This document shows positions 59,518-64,000 of a stretch of 64,000 bases of DNA, one piece after another. Position 1 is the first letter of the stretch; every line of letters starts with the position of its first letter. Source of the DNA: JAWBSP01 sp964632175 (GTDB lineage Archaea > Hadarchaeota > Hadarchaeia > Hadarchaeales > JAWBSP01); contig CAZWBJ010000003.1 in assembly GCA_964632175.1 (NCBI GenBank), forward strand, positions 1-64,000, given 5' to 3'. The position numbers and the translations under genes are program-made. Below the pieces are notes generated by a model, which was not told the origin of the DNA, made no database searches, and saw only the letters and a program-made list of their open reading frames with translations.

Positions 59518-59951
59518 CAGCTTCTGGCTTTTTCCAGAAGCGTCTCCACCTCCGGCCGCAACCGTTGTGCCTCGAGACTTGCCTTTTCCAGTTCCTCCCT
59601 TGTTTTCTGAACAGCCTCCTGAAGCTCCTTAATTTTCCCCTCTAGAAGTTGGGTGGCCTCGCTCAGCGTTTTCTCCACCATCACGCCGGCTCCAAGTCCC
59701 AAGAGGACCCTGTCGTTGGTTTTCAGCTTTGCGTAAATGTAGCAACCGGCTCCCACCGAGACCAGACCCTCCTTCTCATTGGGCTCATTCTGGAGACTCT
59801 TGAGGGTTTCCACGGCCACCGAGTATTCCGACAGTGATCTCGTCAGCACCGAGAGTTGTTGCCTGAGAGCCTCCGCTCGAAGCTCCTGAGCGTTTAGCTC
59901 GGAGGCCAGCTTTTCTAGCCTCTCACTCTCCTCCTTCGTCAACCCCGGCAT
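59517..59951 (-). CDS. pfdA: prefoldin alpha subunit
   Basis: 144 residues: two long coiled-coil helices around a beta-hairpin centre (LVSVGAGCYIYAKLKTNDRVLLGLGAGV). This is the prefoldin alpha pattern, which hands unfolded proteins to the thermosome. Its pairing with ftsY recurs in archaeal genomes. Divergent from the next gene; a TTTAAA at 59972-59977 lies about midway between the two starts and might serve both. Confidence 0.95.
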   Translation of the reverse strand: MPGLTKEESERLEKLASELNAQELRAEALRQQLSVLTRSLSEYSVAVETLKSLQNEPNEKEGLVSVGAGCYIYAKLKTNDRVLLGLGAGVMVEKTLSEATQLLEGKIKELQEAVQKTREELEKASLEAQRLRPEVETLLEKARS

Positions 59952-59995
59952 CTCATTCTGCGAGCGACATGTTTAAAGGAGGGGCTTAAGTAAAG

Positions 59996-61303
59996 ATGCA
60001 GGAGCTCAGGCTGCTGGACGAGAGGAGGAGGAGGGAGCTGGAGAGGATAAGGGAGTACCTGAAAAACGGCCAGTTTGACTTGGAGCGGTGGGAGGAGCTC
60101 AGGAGGATGGTGTACAAACCCGTCCCCCTTCGCATCGACGTGGTGGTGGACGACTGCACGCTGAGGGAGGGGCTGCAGATGGCGGGTCTGGTCATCCCCA
60201 AACCCGAGGACTCCTGCAAGATCGCCTGCATGCTCAGGGACATAGGGGTGGAGAGGCTGGAAGTGATGACCTACACCAAGGCGGACCAGCAGGCCATCAA
60301 TCTCATGAGGGACAACGGGCTCGGTGATATGCTGGCGGCTTGGTGCAGGGCGGCGAGGGAGGACATCGACCTCGCGCTCAAGCTGGATTTCAAACAGGTG
60401 GGCATCTCCCATCCAGTCTCCTTCATACACTTTGAGAAGTGGATGGACAGGCCACTGGAAGAACTTGTGAGCAGGGTGGTGGATGCCGTCAGTTACGCCG
60501 TCCAGCACGGACTCAAGGTCTTCGTTCACGGAGAGGACAGCACGAGGGCGGAGTGGGAGTTTGAGCGTATATTTATAAATGCTGTGGCCGAGGCGGGGGC
60601 AAGCGTATATAGAATTTGCGACACGGTCGGGGTGGGGCTGTCAGATCCCTCAGCCACCCTTCCGAATGGGATCCCCGCCAAAATCATGCACATCAAAAGG
60701 GAAACCAAGATTCCTTACGTGGAGATTCACGCGCACGATGACCTCGGGAACGCGGTAGAGAACACCATGAGCACCATCAGGGCGGCGGCCGGGCTTTACG
60801 ACAAGGTGTACGTGAGCACCACCTTCCTAGGGCTTGGCGACAGGGCGGGGAATGCCGAGACCGAGAAGGTCATCATGAACTGCTACTTCCACCACGACAT
60901 ACGCAAGTGGAACCTGAAGCCCCTCAGGCAGCTGGCCCTCTTCGTGGCCTCCGCTCTCAAGTACCACCTCCCCCTGAATAAGGCCCTAGTGGGGGACGGT
61001 GCCTTCGCGCACGAGTCGGGCATCCACGTTCATGGAATAAAGTCCCTTCCCCTCACCTATGAAATCTTCCCGCCGGAGCTCGTGGGGCAGGAGAGGATCA
61101 TCGTGGTGGGACCGAGGTCCGGTAAGCACGGAATCCATCTGAAGCTGGAGCAACTGATGAACAGGCGGGTGGATGAGGGCGACCCGCGCCTAGCTCAGCT
61201 CGTGGAGCTCGTGAAGAACAGGTACGTGGAGGGGGGTAGGAGGACCCCCATCAGGGACGAGGAGTTCAAGGAGCTGGCTAGGAAGGTGGGTTTTGAGCTC
61301 TGA
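59996..61303 (+). CDS. homocitrate/Re-citrate/isopropylmalate synthase-family enzyme
   Basis: 435 residues of the DRE-TIM metallolyase family. A 50-residue charged N-terminal extension is followed by DCTLREGLQ (residues 53-61), where Asp binds metal and Arg is catalytic. The metal His pair is in EIHAHDDLGNA, with GDRAGNAETE after it. HESGIHVHGI and ELVGQERIIVVGPRSGKHGI form the C-terminal subdomain of homocitrate synthases. The stretch ICDTVGVGLSDPSATLPNGIP recalls Re-citrate synthase. Joins acetyl-CoA to a 2-oxoacid; which one is open. TGATG overlap with the next gene. Confidence 0.88.
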   Translation: MQELRLLDERRRRELERIREYLKNGQFDLERWEELRRMVYKPVPLRIDVVVDDCTLREGLQMAGLVIPKPEDSCKIACMLRDIGVERLEVMTYTKADQQAINLMRDNGLGDMLAAWCRAAREDIDLALKLDFKQVGISHPVSFIHFEKWMDRPLEELVSRVVDAVSYAVQHGLKVFVHGEDSTRAEWEFERIFINAVAEAGASVYRICDTVGVGLSDPSATLPNGIPAKIMHIKRETKIPYVEIHAHDDLGNAVENTMSTIRAAAGLYDKVYVSTTFLGLGDRAGNAETEKVIMNCYFHHDIRKWNLKPLRQLALFVASALKYHLPLNKALVGDGAFAHESGIHVHGIKSLPLTYEIFPPELVGQERIIVVGPRSGKHGIHLKLEQLMNRRVDEGDPRLAQLVELVKNRYVEGGRRTPIRDEEFKELARKVGFEL

Positions 61304-62553
61304 TGGGACAGACCCTTGTAGAGAAGATTTTCAGCCGTAGACTGGGTCGTAGCACCTCTGCGGGGGAGATTGTGGTGGCTCCCATCGATCTAGCTATGGG
61401 ACAGGACGGTACGGCCCCCCTCGCCATCAAGGCCTTCAGGGAGATGGGCGCTAGGAAAGTTTTCGATCCCCAAAAAATCGTCTTGGTGATCGACCATGTG
61501 GCCCCGAGCACCTCGGAAGGCACCTCCCAGCTGCATGCACTCATGAGGGAGTTTTCGGCGGAACAGGGATGTAAACTGTACGACGTGGGTTGCGGGATCT
61601 GCCATCAAATTCTTGCCGAAGAGCATGACAGGCCGGGGATGATCATTGTGGGGGCGGATTCCCATTCCTGCACGCACGGAGCCTTCGGGGCCTTCGCTAC
61701 GGGTATAGGATCGACCGAACTCGCGTCCGTCATGGCGTCGGGAAAGTTGTGGTTCAAGATCCCTGAATCCATCAAGGTGACCTTTCGCGGGTTGGGGGGA
61801 AAGGGCGTCACCTCAAAGGATCTGGTGCTATACCTTGCCGGCATCCTGAAGGCGGATGGGGCGAATTACATGGCCCTAGAATTTGGTGGGGACGCCATAC
61901 GGTCGATGAGCATGAGCGGCAGGCTGACCATCTGCAACATGGCGGTGGAAATGGGGGCGAAATGCGGATTGATGGAGCCGGACGGAGTAACGGAGGAATA
62001 TCTCGGTGAGCCGATCCCCAGGATAGCCCCAGATCCGGGTGCGGTGTACAGGGATGAGCTGGAAATTGAAACGGGAAAGATAGAGCCCCAGGTTGCAAAG
62101 CCGCATTCCGTCGATAACGTGTGTTCTGTCCGGGAGGTGGAGGGGGTGGAGGTTGATCAAGTGTTTTTGGGGAGCTGCACCAACGGAAGGCTTGAGGATT
62201 TGGAGGCCGCCGCCCGCATTCTGAGAGGGAAGAGGGTGAAGGAGGGGGTGAGGATGATAGTGACCCCCGCTTCCAGACGGGTTTTCCTTTCGGCGCTGGA
62301 GGAAGGGTTGATCGAAATCTTCCTCAAAGCCGGGTGTGTGGTTGGGTCGCCGGGATGCGGGGCATGCATGGGGGGTCATGTAGGAATTCTGGGGCCCGGG
62401 GAGGTCTGCATATCAACCTCCAACCGTAACTTTCTCGGCAGGATGGGAAGCGAGCAGGCGAAAATATACCTCGCCTCCCCCCTGACAGCGGCAGCTTCTG
62501 CGCTGACGGGCAGGATTACAGATCCGCGGACATTTTTGTCCGGAGGAAGTTGA
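61303..62553 (+). CDS. aconitase/isopropylmalate isomerase family, large subunit
   Basis: 416 residues. Isomerises a tricarboxylic acid through an unsaturated intermediate. [4Fe-4S] ligands Cys292 (GSCTNGR), Cys352 and Cys355 (GCGACMGGH). VGADSHSCTHGAFGAFATGIGSTE and ISTSNRNFLGRMG are active-site segments. It matches the archaeal two-subunit LeuC/homoaconitase/aconitase-like group; substrate is set partly by the small subunit and the pathway neighbours. Confidence 0.94.
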   Translation: MGQTLVEKIFSRRLGRSTSAGEIVVAPIDLAMGQDGTAPLAIKAFREMGARKVFDPQKIVLVIDHVAPSTSEGTSQLHALMREFSAEQGCKLYDVGCGICHQILAEEHDRPGMIIVGADSHSCTHGAFGAFATGIGSTELASVMASGKLWFKIPESIKVTFRGLGGKGVTSKDLVLYLAGILKADGANYMALEFGGDAIRSMSMSGRLTICNMAVEMGAKCGLMEPDGVTEEYLGEPIPRIAPDPGAVYRDELEIETGKIEPQVAKPHSVDNVCSVREVEGVEVDQVFLGSCTNGRLEDLEAAARILRGKRVKEGVRMIVTPASRRVFLSALEEGLIEIFLKAGCVVGSPGCGACMGGHVGILGPGEVCISTSNRNFLGRMGSEQAKIYLASPLTAAASALTGRITDPRTFLSGGS

Positions 62554-62554
62554 G

Positions 62555-63064
62555 ATGAGGGGAAGGGTCTGGAAGTTTGGCGACGATATAAATACCGACC
62601 TTATCATCTCGGGTAAGTACAAGTTCAAGACCCTGGATCTGGATGAGCTTTCCAAACATGCCATGGAGGCCTTGGATCCAACCTTCTCTCAGAAAGTGAG
62701 GCCGGGGGATTTCATTGTGGCTGGAAGAAACTTTGGATGCGGCTCCAGCAGGGAGCAGGCCCCCCTCGTGCTGAAACACTTAGGGATAAGCTGCATTTTT
62801 GCCAAATCCTTCGCACGCATTTTCTACCGGAACTGCATAAACATAGGTCTGCCAGTGCTTGAGTCCCCCGAGGCTTACTCAAAAACAGAGGCTGGGGATG
62901 AACTGGAAGTGGAGCTGGATAAGGGTGGGGCGAGGAATCTCACTAGGGGAACCACCTTCACCTTCCACCCCCTCCCAGGATTTCTCCTAAAAATCGTGGA
63001 GGACGGCGGTCTCGTCCAGCATTACAAAAAGAGAGGGAGGTTTGTATGGGAAGACATCGCGTGA
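62555..63064 (+). CDS. aconitase/isopropylmalate isomerase family, small subunit
   Basis: 169 residues. GDDINTDLI starts the swivel domain and GRNFGCGSSREQAP (residues 58-70) holds the active-site Ser and Arg. The loop after the first strand, which tells substrates apart, reads YKFK at residues 22-25 instead of the YLVY-like loop of isopropylmalate isomerases or YLRT of homoaconitases. Its last 19 bases overlap the next gene. Confidence 0.93.
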   Translation: MRGRVWKFGDDINTDLIISGKYKFKTLDLDELSKHAMEALDPTFSQKVRPGDFIVAGRNFGCGSSREQAPLVLKHLGISCIFAKSFARIFYRNCINIGLPVLESPEAYSKTEAGDELEVELDKGGARNLTRGTTFTFHPLPGFLLKIVEDGGLVQHYKKRGRFVWEDIA

Positions 63065-64000
63065 CTCTCATCAAGGGGGATGGTGTGGGCCCGGAGGTCA
63101 TTGATGCAGCGGTCAAGTGTATCGAGGCTACGGGCGTGGACATAGAGTGGGAAGAGGTGGAGGCTGGGGAAGGGGCCATCGCCAAGTACGGCACTCCTTT
63201 GCCGGAGGAAACCCTTCGATCCATCGAGCGCAACCGCGTCGCGCTCAAGGGGCCCATAACCACCCCCGTGGGCACGGGCTTCAGGAGCGTTAACGTGGCC
63301 ATAAGGCAGAGGCTGGATCTCTTCGCCTGCATCCGTCCGTGCAAGCTCTACCCAGGCGTGCGCACGCGCTACACCAACGTCGATTTGGTGGTGGTCAGAG
63401 AGGCAACCGAGGATCTGTATGCCGGAATAGAGTTCAGGGAGGGCTCCCCGGAGGCGAGGGAGCTGCTGGAGCTACTGAGGAGGAGGGGGGAAGAGATAAG
63501 GGAGGACTCCGGGATTTCTCTCAAGCCCATTTCACGCTCAGCCTCCGATAGGGTGGTGAGGTTCGCCTTCGAGTACGCGAGGAGGAACGGAAGGAGGAAG
63601 GTGACGGCGGTGCACAAGGCCAACATCATGAAGTTCTCGGATGGTCTCTTCTTGGAAGTCGCCAGAAAGGTGGCCCAGGAGTATCCGGACATTTTGTTTG
63701 AAGACCGCATCGTGGACAACATGTGCATGCAGCTGGTCCAGAAGCCAGAACTCTACGATGTGATAGTGACCACAAACCTTTACGGGGATATCCTCTCCGA
63801 CCTTTGTGCGGGGCTGGTCGGCGGGCTGGGAGTCGTACCCAGCTGCAACATGGGAGAGAGGGCGGCGGTTTTCGAGCCCATCCACGGGAGTGCCCCCAAG
63901 TATGCCGGCCTCAACAAGGTGAACCCCACGGCCGCCATCCTCTCTGGGGTGATGATGCTGAGGCACCTCGGAGAAAAGGAGGCAGCTGACAGGCTGGAGG
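63046..64000 (+). CDS. isocitrate dehydrogenase-type enzyme (3' end beyond window)
   Basis: 318 residues before the window ends, probably 15-40 short. Beta-decarboxylating dehydrogenase: GDGVGPEV, REATEDLYAGIE, Lys191, Asp248 and Asp252. The substrate loop is FRSVNVAIRQ with Ser81, Asn83 and Arg87 as in isocitrate dehydrogenase; isopropylmalate and homoisocitrate enzymes lack this Ser. The coenzyme pocket HGSAPKYAGLNKVNP has Lys285, Tyr286 and Val292, the NADP-type set. The fused reading with genes upstream suggests one pathway. Confidence 0.88.
   Translation, partial: MGRHRVTLIKGDGVGPEVIDAAVKCIEATGVDIEWEEVEAGEGAIAKYGTPLPEETLRSIERNRVALKGPITTPVGTGFRSVNVAIRQRLDLFACIRPCKLYPGVRTRYTNVDLVVVREATEDLYAGIEFREGSPEARELLELLRRRGEEIREDSGISLKPISRSASDRVVRFAFEYARRNGRRKVTAVHKANIMKFSDGLFLEVARKVAQEYPDILFEDRIVDNMCMQLVQKPELYDVIVTTNLYGDILSDLCAGLVGGLGVVPSCNMGERAAVFEPIHGSAPKYAGLNKVNPTAAILSGVMMLRHLGEKEAADRLE

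Noticed and set aside
1..64000. CRISPR array or transposase gene
   Set aside because: No regularly spaced direct repeats and no recognisable transposase, integrase or cas gene were seen on reading both strands.

Overview
The window is a 64-kb, gene-dense, GC-rich piece of an archaeal chromosome. The evidence is direct: archaeal/eukaryal-type ribosomal proteins (S4e, L32e, L19e, L18e), RNA polymerase subunit RpoN, transcription factor TFE, prefoldin alpha, archease, Pth2, class I lysyl-tRNA synthetase, a geranylgeranyl-reductase-type flavoprotein, archaeal SRP 7S RNA, and the coenzyme F420 genes cofD, cofH, cofG and cofC. No mcr-type methanogenesis gene is in view. A bacterial-type (class I) GAPDH sits in the same operon as pgk. 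The mix would suit a deep-branching, probably thermophilic euryarchaeal-side lineage such as Hadarchaeota, but I cannot fix the phylum from this sequence alone. Most genes are packed in operons with overlapping stop/start codons (ATGA, GTGA and notably TTGA). Several first genes have TATA-like boxes about 20-27 nt before the start codon, which suggests leaderless mRNAs.

Layout. 1-9.9 kb: gap-pgk, an LDH2/MDH2-type dehydrogenase, a small minus-strand operon (RNA-binding protein, UPF0200 kinase, RAM domain, MoaD-like protein), the arginine operon argG-argC-argJ-DUF504, and a UPF0282 metallo-hydrolase. 10-18.8 kb: tRNA-Gly, a membrane-tethered helix-turn-helix protein, an HD phosphohydrolase, a glycosyltransferase, then a compact cluster of SDR, membrane protein, aldehyde:ferredoxin oxidoreductase, second SDR and two small membrane proteins. 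18.8-25.2 kb: a GH2 glycosidase coupled to cofD, then cofH/cofG opposite cofC. 25.3-38.1 kb: secreted transglutaminase, HflX, TFE, HD protein, then a ribosomal-protein run (S4e-L5-S14-S8-L6-L32e-L19e-L18). It is interrupted by ilvE, a metallophosphoesterase, a flavoprotein and small membrane proteins, and resumes with L18e-L13-S9-rpoN-acylphosphatase. 38.1-45.3 kb: three tandem CBS-domain genes, rpiA, tRNA-Met, an AT-richer gene-poor gap, a prenyl reductase, pth2, a frameshifted antitoxin remnant and thiL. 45.3-59.9 kb: pheS-pheT-DHPS-like, archease, tRNA-Ser, a cation exporter, SRP RNA, a site-2 protease, a nucleotidyltransferase pair, lysS, marC, a radical SAM enzyme, a degraded stretch with a 48-residue zinc-knuckle gene, a CPBP protease, ftsY and prefoldin.

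60-64 kb: a four-gene operon of a homocitrate-synthase-family enzyme, both subunits of an aconitase/isopropylmalate-isomerase-type hydro-lyase, and an isocitrate-dehydrogenase-type enzyme cut off by the window end. The last enzyme carries isocitrate- and NADP-type signature residues and the hydro-lyase small subunit has an unusual specificity loop. I therefore propose that this operon may make 2-oxoglutarate from citrate with non-canonical enzymes. This, and the SDR-AOR-SDR-membrane cluster, are the two places most worth testing for undescribed biology.
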